Source of the DNA: Marchantia polymorpha subsp. ruderalis
Lineage: Eukaryota > Streptophyta > Marchantiopsida > Marchantiales > Marchantiaceae
Direction: 5' to 3'
NCBI GenBank assembly: GCA_037833965.1
Contig: AP031351.1
Location: forward strand, 16,318,501 to 16,382,500
Length of the DNA stretch: 64,000 nt
The position numbers and the translations under genes were made by a program. The notes beneath the pieces are model-generated. The model had not been told where the DNA came from, ran no database searches, and was given only the letters and a program-made list of their open reading frames with translations. Below are positions 11,870 to 23,339 of the stretch, piece after piece. Positions within the stretch are counted from its first letter, which is position 1. Every line of letters begins with the position of its first letter.

Positions 11870-13490
11870 GCAAAAGTTCAAATCTCATCATTTCGCTGTA
11901 AAATTGCAAAATGTATAATCAAAATATAACTGACATGTAAAAGTCGTTATTTACAAGAAAAATCAAGAAAGTTTACCTTTCATTATGAAACGGATTTTCA
12001 TATCAACCAGTTAAAACTGGACCAATAATCATTCATCATGTAATCATTTGATCAAATTAATAATCAATAGCTTTTGGATTTACCGATTTTTTCAAATAAT
12101 GAATTTTAATGATCAAGATTGGACATATGATGATATACGTTTTTCTTAAGAACATTTAAACAAAAATGATTATGTGAACACATCAACTTTCCAGAGTTAT
12201 GTACTGTTATTCAATTTACTTGCAAACACATATCTCTTAAATCAATTCTGCTCGATTAAAATATTGCATTATTTTTTTCAAAAATTAATACTTAATTATT
12301 TTTCTAAAAAATATTACAATATTATTAATATATATATATATTAAGTAGATCTTAAAGTTTTTAAATCAGAAAGAAGAATTTTCCCTTATAAAATTCAATC
12401 TAAATAAATAATTTTATGTCATGAAAATGTATTTATTTTAATATTAAATAAATTTTAATAAATTGACAAAAAAAATTCAATAATATCGAGAATGTTATAT
12501 ATTCAACATGCAAAATTCATTGAACATCATGTAAATTTAGTTTATGTTTCAAATACTATAACTTTATATATAATCCACAAATCATATTTTCTGAAGTAGA
12601 TAAAAACATTCAAGAGTAAACAAATTTATATCATAATGCAAAGAAAATAAAAATCATTTTTAAAATTACATGATTAAGCTATACAGTCACAAAACACACC
12701 ATATGAATTACGTTTTCTTAAAAAAATTAAGTCAATCTATAAATATTGATCAAATTGAATTCAAAAGTAAAGATAATTTAATTCATATTTCAACAAGAAT
12801 TTGGAAAATTAAATTTTCAAAAATTCTATAAACACTAAACTTGCAAAGAATATCAAAAAAATATCAAAATTAATCAAATTAAATATTGTGGTGATTTCAG
12901 TTATGATCCAGGAATATAATTTTTGCTATTGAAAAATAATAACACAAATATGATTCATTGTCATAATATTTACTTTTGTCATAAAATATCTCAATTTTAA
13001 TTTTATGTGTTTAAGATTGAATTTTAAAAAAGAAAATTCAGTAGACTCATATTCAATTGGATTTATTAATGTTCATCATTAATTTGTTCATTTCATTATC
13101 AAAAATAGTAATATCTAATTAAAAGGATTAAAAAAATTCTCTAAAAATTTTTAAACGTGAATCATGATTATTTTATATAAATATTATATATTTAAAACAT
13201 GTTTTCAAAGTAAAATAACTATTTTACATTATCAACTGTTAATTAAGAAATAATTAGAAAATATTTGGCATTTTCAATTTTTAACATTCATTAACTTTGA
13301 AGATCTACTATCTATGTTAAGCTTTAGTTTATAAAATTTCTAAATTTATTTTATATATCATGAGATTCTGTTCAATCTTAGTCAAGATCAAACAACGCAC
13401 AATCTTTATTTTAGTAAGCTCTATATTTTTACTCTATATTGTTTAGGTTACTGTTGGCTCGACATGAATTAGACTTGTTATAACTTGAAT
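11370..13490. other. AT-rich intergenic DNA with TA microsatellites
   Basis: There is no credible gene. TA-rich simple repeats occur near 11645-11668 and 11836-11864. The remainder resembles decayed repeat DNA; I recognise no protein domain. Confidence 0.6.
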
Positions 13491-13493
13491 CAT

Positions 13494-13523
13494 GTATAAC
13501 AATCTCGAAGGAGATTGTTATAC
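13494..13523. repeat. Perfect palindrome formed by two head-to-head copia LTR ends
   Basis: GTATAACAATCTC and GAGATTGTTATAC are perfect inverted copies around GAAG. The right arm carries the purine-rich tract plus LTR start (TG at 13516) shared with the other copia copies at 17313 and 18575. The similarity also continues leftwards on the other strand (both sides carry a CTAATTCA-type block about 45-50 bp from the centre). Two LTR termini therefore face each other. Confidence 0.75.
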
Positions 13524-14760
13524 TAAATTCAAATCTTGAGTTGATCTAATTCAAATTAGGGTCATGATTAATTTTACTAATTATGATTGATACTAGTATT
13601 TTGAGTTAAAGATTTCTTAATTTTATCTTAACACAATTTATACTCTGCAATAGATTAATGTTTCTAAGACTATCAATCAAACAATTTTGGAGAAAGTGTG
13701 TAATATTTTGAATCAATTTGGTTTATCATATAAAAGTTGGATTGAAGTTATCAATGATTCAATATATTTGATAAACCTTTCTCATTCTAATGCAAAAATA
13801 CATGACATCTAAAATACGGATGCTTGATTTTAGTTGTGTAGATTTGTTTGACTCTAATAACCTATTTCCTTATACTCAAAGAGAATATGACCAAGTTATA
13901 TCCTATGTTCTTTTTCTATAATATGTTAGTGTTGTGAAGGATTCTAGCATCTTGAAGTCAGTAGTCTATAAAATTATTGTCCCTAGTGATGTTTCTTCCA
14001 ATAAGTTCATATCATTGAAAGAAGTGGAAAGTTTTCAAGCTACTCTTCTGACAAGTAAAAAAATCTCCACTCATTTATGCTATTGACTGAAGATTAATCA
14101 TTATGTTATTAATGATGTGACACAAGAAGAAGCTCGGTATAGATGGAGTAAGTTTTTGATGAATGAAAATTAGAGTAGTATGTTGTTGATAGTGAGATTG
14201 ATTATTATGTGAATAATGTTGTGACACAAGCTCAAGTCAAGAGTGAGCAAGTTTTTGAGGAAAAGAAATTAGAAAAACATATTATTGTTGATGAATCTCA
14301 AATATCAACTGGACACGATAGAAATTAGCAAAAATCTTCTATTAGTACATCATCAAATAAGATCAGTATAGCTTCAATAACATATGATTTATGGATTGGA
14401 TTATCCATACTTGAAGATCGTGACATTGATACATATGATGATGATGACATAGCGTTGATCTTGAAAGAAGCAAAAACTTTTTCTTACATAATAATTCAAT
14501 CTTATAAAGCGTGAAATGCAGTCATTAATTGATAATATAACTTAGAAGTTAGTTGGGTTTACTAGAATTCAAACTTTGATTGATTGCAATTGAATGTACA
14601 AATGTAACAGTAGGGTTTAGAAATAAATTCACTTGAAGATGAAAATAGAAACTCTCAAAATAAGAGATACCAACAATAATTTTACTTTCCATTATATAAC
14701 TCTAATCAATAAGTTTATGGAGATAAAATCTCATTCATATCATCAATTTCACTCCTAATG
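13516..14760 (+). mobile_element. Degenerate Ty1/copia element, left part (LTR start, integrase end, spacer, RT start)
   Basis: After an LTR-like start at 13516, the frame at about 13650-13820 reads like the end of a copia integrase core: NQFGLSYKSWIEVINDS, matching the GLS-x2-FW-x-EA-x4-A-x-YLIN pattern. An acidic spacer with an internal tandem duplication follows (see 14085-14290). At about 14505-14640 comes the reverse-transcriptase start, with EMQSLIDN, then LV, then CN-stop-MYKC where the family has CKWVYK. Stops and frameshifts are frequent, and a Trp codon has become TGA, so the element is dead. The gag, protease and early integrase regions are missing between the LTR and 13650. Confidence 0.75.
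14085..14290 (+). repeat. Imperfect tandem duplication (about 106-bp unit) in the copia spacer
   Basis: The two units share TGTGACACAAG and GAG(T/C)AAGTTTTTGA. Both encode an acidic linker between integrase and RT (for example INDVTQEEARYRW). A third copy of the same segment occurs at about 17935-18000 in the neighbouring copia relic, so the segment belongs to the element family. Confidence 0.65.
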
Positions 14761-15099
14761 GATGTATGATGTGGCAAATAATTCTAACAAGCACACGGAT
14801 CGTTGATGTGACGCTGTGAATTGACATATTTACACTTTAACTACCAAACATTCATATTGTTGATGTGGTACATATGACTAATGCAATGTAAAATATCTAT
14901 AGCTTCATCTTGACTGATCTCTACTTTAAATCAAACTAACTTAAGATAATTATAAACCTCTCTCCTTTTAAGACGCAACGTGCTCATTGCACGTCTGTTC
15001 AAATTTTTGAACTATCAACAGTGCATTAGCTAGATTTCTAGCCGGTTGTCAAATTGATTCGATTGAACCAAACTTCAACCTTGGGATATCTATGACCTT

Positions 15100-16200
15100 G
15101 AATCAGTTTCTTGAGTATTTTTTATACCTCAAATTCATCATGATCATATATCAATGTTGATAAAAGAGTTAACATTGATTGGTTTGTGAATTGTTTTGGT
15201 TTTGATATATGTTTTTGCAATCATGACACATGAAATACAAGAAGTATTTTCATATATGACGCAAGTTCTAACTTGTATGACATTTCATCAACACGTTTCA
15301 ATATCACAAAAGTACCAATGAAATTAGATTCAAATTTAAGTGTTCATACAAAAGACAAATGTGTTGTAGATAATCAAACCTCGTATCTAATGTGAAAAAT
15401 TAACTCCCAACAATGAGCATCAGTATGTTGTTTTTGTCAATTTTAGTAATCAACAACTTTTACTTTGCTTGATGTAGCCTCTATGGATATGTTACACAAA
15501 CTCGTTGACCGCAGCTACTTTAGTTGAGAAGTACTTTAACTTTCAAAATTTGCATCAAACTTGATAGAGTAATGGAATGAACACCGTACATGAAATGAAA
15601 TGAAGTTAAATGAAGTTAACTTTGTGGATTTATTAACAAAATTATTGTATGCAAATTTCATAATCGGCAAAAAAGTATTTCATTCTCTTGCTCCTCTATA
15701 ATATGAATGTGTACTACATATCTATGTTTGATCATGAATTTGAGGATGATAAGCTGTTGGCATTGCTAATTTGATTTTGGAATAACTTAACAAAGTTTTC
15801 TAAAACAAACTAGGAAATAAGTACCTCTATCAATTATTAAGACTTTGCTTAATACATGAATCAGCAAAATAACATATAAGTACAATGGAGCAAGTTATGC
15901 AATCATCATTGTTTTTTTAATTAACTTGAAGTGAATCATCTTGCTCAATTTGTTCACAAAAACCACAATTGAATCATTTTCTAACAAATTTTTTGATAAC
16001 TAACATACATAATGCATGGTGACATATTTCCATCATTGTTTAGTAATAGAAAGAGATTGTAATAAACAAGTTGATATTTTATTACTTGTATTGTTTTGTT
16101 GACAAGCAACACAATTTCAAACGTAATTCTCTTCACGGAGTGTATATAATCTTTTTGTAAACATGAAAAAGATGAATAATGAGATCTTTAATGTTCTTAT
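15100..16200 (-). mobile_element. Degenerate Ty3/gypsy integrase and C-terminal fragment, inserted in the copia relic
   Basis: On the minus strand, reading from 16200 down, there is a zinc-finger end (NCVACQQNN), a core strand-transfer region (VVFVNKLSKMIHF, then IDRGTYF, then AYHPQIHDQT), and the YGVHSITLSSL segment. The tail region follows (FIGTFVILKRVDEMSYKLEL, then VFHVS), as in gypsy elements of the GPF/Y type. Known: this order is diagnostic of Ty3/gypsy integrase. Several frameshifts and stops are present. RT and RNase H are not found upstream, so only the 3' third of pol survives. It lies on the strand opposite to the surrounding copia sequence, which implies nested insertion plus deletion. 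Confidence 0.82.
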
Positions 16201-16249
16201 TTTAATGCTTTGTTTAGATGACATGCATCTTGGTATGAAAACAATTTAA

Positions 16250-17312
16250 CATTGATTGATGCAAGAACAAGTTGAAATCTGCGATCAAGATGAAGTATTT
16301 GGATGATAATATTAGGAATGAACATTCATAGAGATTTGATGAAGAAGATATTATGTATGATTCAAGGCAAGTACGTTCAACATAGCAGACTCTAAAGGAA
16401 TATGGATTTCTTTAGCGGCACATGTCAAACTTTTTGTAGTTCAATGTTCAATCAATGTCATTGAGAATCAATAAATGTCATGTGTTTTCTATAACAAAGC
16501 CGTGAGCAACCTCATGATTTGATGATGTGCATCAAATTAGATATGGTTCTTGCAATGGACAATTTGAACAGGTGCATGTTGAATGCAATAAATATTCAGT
16601 GAAATGGATTTTTATGTATTTGAAAAATATTAAGGAGTATAGATTATTATTTGATTATTTATAATACAATGCCAAATCTTTGTTAGACTACATTGATGGT
16701 GATTATGGCCAAGATCTAGAATAGAAAAAATTTACAACGGTGTATGTTTTTACACTTAGTGATAGATGTATTAATTGGAGATCTACCTTGCAAAATTGCA
16801 TGGCTTATACCAGCATGCAATTTAAATATGTAGCAGCAACAAAATAAATTATTTGGTTAGATAAACTTATCACTGAGATCAAATAAAGATTTTCAATGTT
16901 TATTCTGATAGCCAAATTACATTACAACAAGATGTTATATAATGTGGTTATCAAAATGAATAGCATAATGAACACATCAACATCAAACATCACTTTATCA
17001 CATAGACAATGATAAAAAGATTGAGCTAATCAAACTAGATGGTAAATTCAATCTTACTAATGCGTTGACCAAAATTACTTCATTAGAGAATTTTAAAAAA
17101 CAATATGCTTCTATGCAAATTTTGCATAAGGAGCACAAATAGCATAGGAGTCTATTATCATTTTTATTATTTTCATATATTTTAACTCTATAGTGTTGTG
17201 ATTAGTGTTTTAAGAGTAACTTTTTGTTAGGTTTTATTTTGAGATTTTACAAAAAGATAATTATATACATTAAGTAAATTAATCTTTCTTCAACATGAGT
17301 TAAAGGGAAGAT
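16250..17312 (+). mobile_element. Degenerate Ty1/copia RT end and RNase H, with polypurine tract
   Basis: This continues the copia relic to the right of the gypsy insert. Recognisable in order: the LAAHVKL block that follows the RT active site, a broken AVKWIF-x-YLK segment, LDYIDGDYGQDLE, FTTVYVFTLSDRCINW (RNase H), the KYVAAT block, and the C-terminal NLTNALTK segment, which ends at about 17140. A purine tract (AAAGGGAAGAT) lies directly before the LTR start at 17313. Many stops and frameshifts are present. Confidence 0.85.
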
Positions 17313-17890
17313 TGTTAAAATTAATTTACGTCTCGAGTTAAACTCCAATTGACCTAATTCAAGATAAGACTAAGAATAGTATCTATAGTTAGAAATGCTC
17401 CTTAGATTCTAGATTTAGGATTTACTAAGTCCTAAACTTGAAATTGTAAATTAAAGTATATATATATGATCAAATGTGATTGGAAGTTAAACATGATTGG
17501 ATGTCAAATGTTGCGAGGTCAAACGTGATCATAGGATGAACGAGGTCAGTTGAATCAACCGTGATCGATCATTGTCAACGGGCATTTGAGAGCAACAACC
17601 GTTCGACGATGACGGTGACGGTCAATACTTGAAGGTGACAGTGTTGGTTCATAGTCAACAATCATGTCAACGGTGATGATCGATGATGACGTCCGATAAT
17701 CAACAGTAAGTTGCGGCCAATGTTTGTTGCAGGCAACAATTGCGAATGCAATTTATCACGGACGACGGTGAGGGATAGTCATATGTGATAGTCAATTGGA
17801 AGGAATGTAGATTGAAAGGTTTTCATCAGTAGCTTTGTGTCTTCCAATGAGTCTTGTTCATTGAAAGACAGAGAGAGTTTTCATGATCTA
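17313..17890 (+). mobile_element. Copia 3' LTR (right end uncertain)
   Basis: Starts TGTTAAAATT directly after the polypurine tract. The first 70 bp resemble the LTR starts at 13516 and 42117 (CGAGTTAAACT, then ACCTAATTCAA). The central part (17520-17720) is rich in short GTCAACGG / ACGGTGA repeats, as in some LTR enhancer regions. The right end is a guess, set where sequence of the next relic begins. Confidence 0.55.
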
Positions 17891-18574
17891 TGTACTAACA
17901 AGTGATTATCTCCGCTCACGAATATGTATGTAAGGAAGTTTGATCATTATGCGATTAATGATCAAGAATAAGCACGCTATAGGTTATGTATAGAAGAGTG
18001 AAGCTTAAAGATATCAGATATTTTTTCACACAAGATTGTCTTATAAAATAATTGAGGTAGTCAAGATGGACGGTAAAGTATGGAAATAGAGCTAATCCAT
18101 CTTGAAGTTAAAATGTGATGATTGAGCTAATCAAAATTGATGGTATACTTAATCTAGCTAATACGTTGACCAAACTTATTATTTTGGAGAGTTTTCAAGC
18201 GACACCGTGCTATTATGTAGGTTGAGCATGGGGAGCACAAGTAGAGTTCGCTAGCATAGTGTCTTCAATTATTTCTTTATGTAATTACTCTATCTTGTGA
18301 TTGCTACGACTTGGTTCTAATTTACTTTCGTTTAAGGAGTGACCTTGTATTAAATTTTTTTTCTATAATTTCCCACGGAGTAATTATATAGATTACGAGG
18401 TTTCTGTTTCCTCTATGTTGATAGGTTTTTGGTTACCTCTTAATGTTATTACTCTATCATGTTATGGCTACAGATTAGTCTAAGTTAACTTTCGTGTTAA
18501 GTATCTATCCAGAACTTACCGCGGAGTAATAATGTAGGTTATAGAGCTTATTGTTTCTTTAACATGAGGAAGAT
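17890..18574 (+). mobile_element. Second copia relic of the same family, internally deleted
   Basis: A spacer segment (17935-18000, matching 14090-14150) is followed within about 120 bp by the C-terminal end of RNase H (18120-18250, matching 17030-17145). So nearly all of RT and RNase H is missing: a deletion derivative of the element at 13.5-17.3 kb. The region before the LTR is itself duplicated (see 18285-18612), and a purine tract ATGAGGAAGAT precedes the LTR start at 18575. Confidence 0.7.
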
Positions 18575-18612
18575 TGTTGAGGTTAATTCCAATTAAGGAG
18601 TAACCTCATGTC
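18285..18612 (+). repeat. Imperfect tandem duplication (164-bp unit) ahead of the copia LTR
   Basis: Units start at 18285 and 18449 with TTACTCTATC. Both contain ACTTTCGT, a CGGAGTAAT word and the block that ends at the polypurine tract. The second unit keeps the purine tract and LTR start; in the first these have changed. Confidence 0.7.
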
Positions 18613-18830
18613 TTAGCTATATTTAGCAAAGATGGTTGCATGGACAGGGATTAAATACCCAGCTTCTTCCTGTACAGAAAGTAAGTATACTGTGAAAAAT
18701 CTGAACCAAAGTGCATCACGTTCTCGATTGACGTAACTACTTCAAAGGGGTGAATCACGTTAGATCTTGTCTCAAGTGTTTCCTGTCACTTGTCACTTGC
18801 GTGTTTTACACTTACATGTTGCTCAAAAAA
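18575..18830 (+). mobile_element. Copia LTR, right end approximate
   Basis: Begins TGTTGAGGTTAATTCC after the purine tract and shares TATATTTAGCAAAG with the relic near 58.94 kb. The end has the look of R-U5 (GAACCAAAGTGCATCACG, then ATCTTGTCTCAAGTG). The exact end is not certain. Confidence 0.6.
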
Positions 18831-20290
18831 ACTTGTTTGTTTATAGCAAAAAAGATTTTGCTTAGGCATAGTACATTCATTTGAGTATTTAATGTTCATG
18901 CATGTGAATGTGATACTATGTTAAAACTTGAAAGAATTCATCTAACAATTATTTGGAGATCTCAACTTGCACGAGAGAGCAATCTACAACAATAATTCAA
19001 CATGGTGTATATTTTCATGAAGATAGTGTTAGTTGATCTTAAAAATTACTATTAGCATAGATTTGACTTGATAAAATCAAGTCAATGTTATGAACATGAT
19101 GAGTAATGATCTAAATGTAACATAAGCTAGTGCAAAACTATATTCATTTCAAATGACCAAATTATTATGTACTTTATGACTTTGCTTTCTACACATGACA
19201 CAAATTTAAAAGTAGTTGAACTTCTTGTATGAATAGCAAGTGAAAATTACAAGGTCTTCAAGTATAGAAACATACATAAAAATCATCTCTTTGTTATTTT
19301 AGCTCTAGAATTATATTATGAATTATATTATTAAGAAAAAAACATCGAGATGTTTGTCAAGAATTTTATAAATTTTACCAAGGTGCAAGGGATCTCATAT
19401 TACTTTGTTAATTGTTCGCCATTTTCTACAAAAATAATTATCCATACTTATACATAAAGAATCAATATCAAGAAAGAATGTTGCATCAGATTTTTACATT
19501 GTTATAGATTTGTTGAAATTGATAATTTTTATATCTTAGTAACCATATTATATTTTATCCATTTTGGTATTCTTGAGGTTTAACACTTCGTTTCATTGTT
19601 AAGTAAGCATTGAAAGGATGATCCGAAATTTGATTATCTCCTTGAACTTCATTTATATGATAGATTCTTTCTTTATAAGTCAATAATATTTTCATCAAAA
19701 CTTGGATTTTCAAACAAAATTGCGTTTTTATTTCTACATCTCAACATCCACAATTATTTTCATGCGGCTATGGCAATATGTATGTATTTACTTATTCTCA
19801 CTCATACTCACTCTACTGGAATATAATCAGATGCAATCGATTGTCACTTGCACACCTACCTTTTTGTAGAATCTCCACTTATATATGCCAAGAACTAAAC
19901 CTTCTAAACAACATAGTGTTTCTAACCATGAGGAACCAAAGAATCACTCTATGGACTATGCCACTACGTTAAATCTCTCTGAGTTTACTCTAAATTGTAT
20001 GAAACAATCGAAACAATAATAAGTTGTTAGCATAAACTTTCAGTAAAAAATATGTACTTGACATCCCGCATGTTTTGCCTGACTTAAGAAGACGAGACTT
20101 CATTTCAATATAAGAGATTTGTTGTTACTTGTCTCTCTAAATCATATTTTTCACTCATTTTTCCTGATGGTGAGCAGATGAGAATTTGTTGGTTCAAGCA
20201 ACTTTAGTGACTAGATATTCCTGTGAGGAGAAATTTACGTCATCCGTTGGCACTTTCTATACCTTCAAATTCAAATTATATCTGAGATTC
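18830..20290. other. AT-rich DNA with one hairpin, no gene seen
   Basis: No coding signal that I trust. An imperfect inverted repeat (CATAGTACATTCA against TGAATGTGATACTATG) spans 18867-18920. Short similarities to copia RNase H near 18955-19050 are too weak to call. Confidence 0.5.
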
Positions 20291-21650
20291 TCAGTTTGAG
20301 GTCAACAAGTAGAGTTTGTGTGCTGGGTTCTGATAACGTACAAAAGTACACATATTAGTTCGTTACGAACACTTTTTTTCTTCTTCGAAACAGACCACGA
20401 AAATCCCCGCAACAAAGTCCTTAAACATGATCGGAAATTTAGAGAATCTGCAAGCAAAGACAATATGTTCATCAAAAGAGTTCCCTTACCGAACATCACA
20501 TGCAAGATGCAGATAATCTACCAAAGAGGAATATCCGAACAAAGATAATTGCATTATCGCTAGTCTTGCACAGAAGTCAGATGCCCTACAAACAAAGAAA
20601 AGAATACGAAGGAAAATGGCCGAGTAGTGTACGGTATTACTTATGGTGCTCGTTGGCATTCTACGTAACGTCGTAAAACTATTCCCACTCCAGACAAGAG
20701 GAATGACTTTAAAGTACTTACTGTGGGACAAAAACACGAATAGTCATTCGTCCAACCCTTCATGAAAATAACGAGGAAATTACTTGACCCTTTGGAAACT
20801 CAACGCTCTTTAAGGGAACCATCAGGTTTCATTTTACCCGATGGACCCCATTCTACGGTTACCGTCAGCCATGTTCTTATACTCTACTGATTTGCTCTAT
20901 AGAGTGGGGGGAGTGTTCGCCACTATCTAAGAAAACGATGGGCACCATGAGTCTGAATTACGCCCGATAGGGTCTTGCCGTGACTACTCGAAATAACTCC
21001 AAATCGTATTGCCCCGGGGTCCCATCAAGTAATTTACTCTGAAAATGACCTCTATAGTTCGTTGTGCTGGATTTGCAACTCTCGATCGATCTCCGATCGA
21101 TGGTAGGGGGAAAAGCGCAAAACCGCGTTGAAGTCGCAAGAATTGAAGTCTTGAGACAGCGTGAACTGAGAAGTTTGTGAGTCGCAAGTCACATGACAAC
21201 TTTTGGGTCATCAATTACTCGTGCTCTTGCGGTAGCAAAGCAACCATGGGTATAAAGGCGCCTACAATTCCTATCTGGCGTCCCTCCTTCGAACCCCCGT
21301 GTGTTCCTTACTTCACCGGCAACTCTAGATCCTACCTACGGCCAAAAAGCTCTAGTAGCAACAAGCTAGTTCCACAATGCAGACCACATCCCTGCACTTT
21401 ATGTACGCTTTACCAACGACCGTCATTCCATGCATGCCCGCCTACAAAGGTGCAATTGCAACTTTAAAGAAATGTAGACGGAATGAAATGCAAAGTTTGA
21501 CCTACAGTTTGATTTGCCGTACTCTCGAAAGAGATGCCCTTAAAGTTACCTCAAGTTCTCATGAACACTTTACTACTTGTGTGAGTGTGTGGAGAGGCAG
21601 AAGCCAATGGATGGGAGTCCAATACCTCACATACTAGTGACAAAATAAAA
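20290..21650. other. GC-richer island, possible LTR or lost gene
   Basis: About 1.35 kb of normal composition lies between AT-rich flanks. There is a TATA-like word TATAAAGG at 21251-21258. The ORFs of 60-96 codons on both strands (for example 21177-21467 plus and 20984-21214 minus) match nothing I know. It could be a long LTR, a gene remnant or a non-coding transcript. Confidence 0.3.
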
Positions 21651-22194
21651 CCTCGTTCGGAAATCACCAACAAAAGTTCGGTCATTGCATTCGACCAACC
21701 CTCTCTAAAAATTAGTCTTTGTTATTGAAAATTTAACGAAATTTTAATTACATAGAAGGTAACGTATATATATATAAAATCAGTGGGAAATTTGCAGGCA
21801 AATATTTGTAAAAAGTATAAATATTTAGAAAGTTTTGAAAGCAAGTAACTCCAATCTTTTGTAAGTATAAGTCGAAGTATGTTTTTTCAAACAAAAATAC
21901 AGAATCTTTTCTCCTAAGTTATTACAATTAAGAGCCGATTGGAATGTTATTCAAAATGAAACATAGAAGAGATGGAATATAATTGGTGTGATCTATGATG
22001 GTTTCTATAAACATGAGTTTTACTTTGCTTTGTATAATGATTAGAAGATTATTAGATAATTCCAAGCAACTTCAGCTGGGTTGCATATAATTATAAAAAT
22101 ATAGTGTTGTATCCACAATTAGCACCATGGTTATTGATGTGGTAGACTTGTGTATGATAGAATATAGCATGCATGATGTTTAATATTTATATTA

Positions 22195-22232
<38 letters not shown>

Positions 22233-23230
22233 TAACTTGAATTTTTCATAAACACGAGTATCAATATTACTTAGTTTTCATACCTTTTCAAAGAAGTGTG
22301 CTTCTATGCCATATTGTGTAATATGAAAAATGGACAAAGTAAATGAGAAAATAGAATACAAAGTTTAAGTGTTGTGTGACAATAATACCTCATAAAAATA
22401 TCTCTTTCAAAATCATCTGAATTCTTAGTGATTACATATATTTTTAGCTAGGTTATATTCTTGATGCGAACTTCGTTTGTGGGCTTAGAAAATTATCCAT
22501 CATCCAACCTAAACTCTTCATTGAAGTAAATTTGAAGTAGATGTCAATTTATCATAACATATGTGAAAGTTGAGTCTTTTGAATATGATTTTACACGTGT
22601 AAAATGAACTTCATAGTAGCTGAACACACAAGATGTTGGTTTCCAATGTTTTAGGATTAAAAAAAGCTCCTGATTTGTGCACGAAGTGTCTTCAAATCGA
22701 CAATATGAATGCCAACTCTTATCAAATGTAGAGAACAACAATGACGGCTAGCCACGGACGACTTGATGTGATGTAGTTTCACATGACACATATAGAAGAG
22801 GGATATCAATGAGTGTTTCTCTGTCTGTTTTAGCTTGGAATGTTGTAAAGTCTAATGGGCTTACAAAGAAAATCATAAAATTCAATGGCATGCAGCATGC
22901 CTCTATGGCATACAGCGAAGCTTTCGTTTTAATCTTCAGTCATAATCAAAGAAAACTTCTGCTTCCAATGTACAACTGAAGACGTTTGAAATTGTCTTGT
23001 ATTTCCACACTTATGCTCGTGAATCACGTGAAAGTTTTCAATCAATTTGATGTCGAAGACGAATAATGTTATTTTGGTTCAACACAAAACACTACCAAGG
23101 ACAAGCTTAATTTTTTTTGGAAATTGAAACACATCTACGATAAATACATATGTATACAGGTAGTATATATATATATATATATGCCAAATGTGTGTAACAA
23201 AATTGTATAGGAAACGATACTTATATAACT
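21650..23230. other. AT-rich intergenic DNA with a TA microsatellite
   Basis: A long pure TA run lies at about 22198-22231 and a shorter one at 23163-23182. A short palindrome GGCATGC-A-GCATGCC occurs near 22890. I see no gene. Confidence 0.6.
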
Positions 23231-23241
23231 CATCAGTATTG

Positions 23242-23336
23242 GAGGGCTATAGCTGAGCGGTAAAGAGGGCATCTTTTGCAGTGCGCCTTTCCCTTTTGGC
23301 ACCATATTTAGATCTGGAAGTCGATTCTGCACTCCT
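23242..23336 (+). other. tRNA-like segment (pseudo-tRNA or SINE head)
   Basis: TAGCTGAGCGGTA fits a pol III A box, and AGTCGATTCT about 60 bp later is a weak B box. The outer 7-mers GGAGGGC and GCACTCC pair at six of seven positions. The D and anticodon stems do not fold properly, so this is not called as a functional tRNA. Confidence 0.3.
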
Positions 23337-23339
23337 TGA

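Noticed and set aside
23242..23336. Functional tRNA gene
   Set aside because: The D and anticodon arms do not fold to standard lengths; kept only as a tRNA-like segment.
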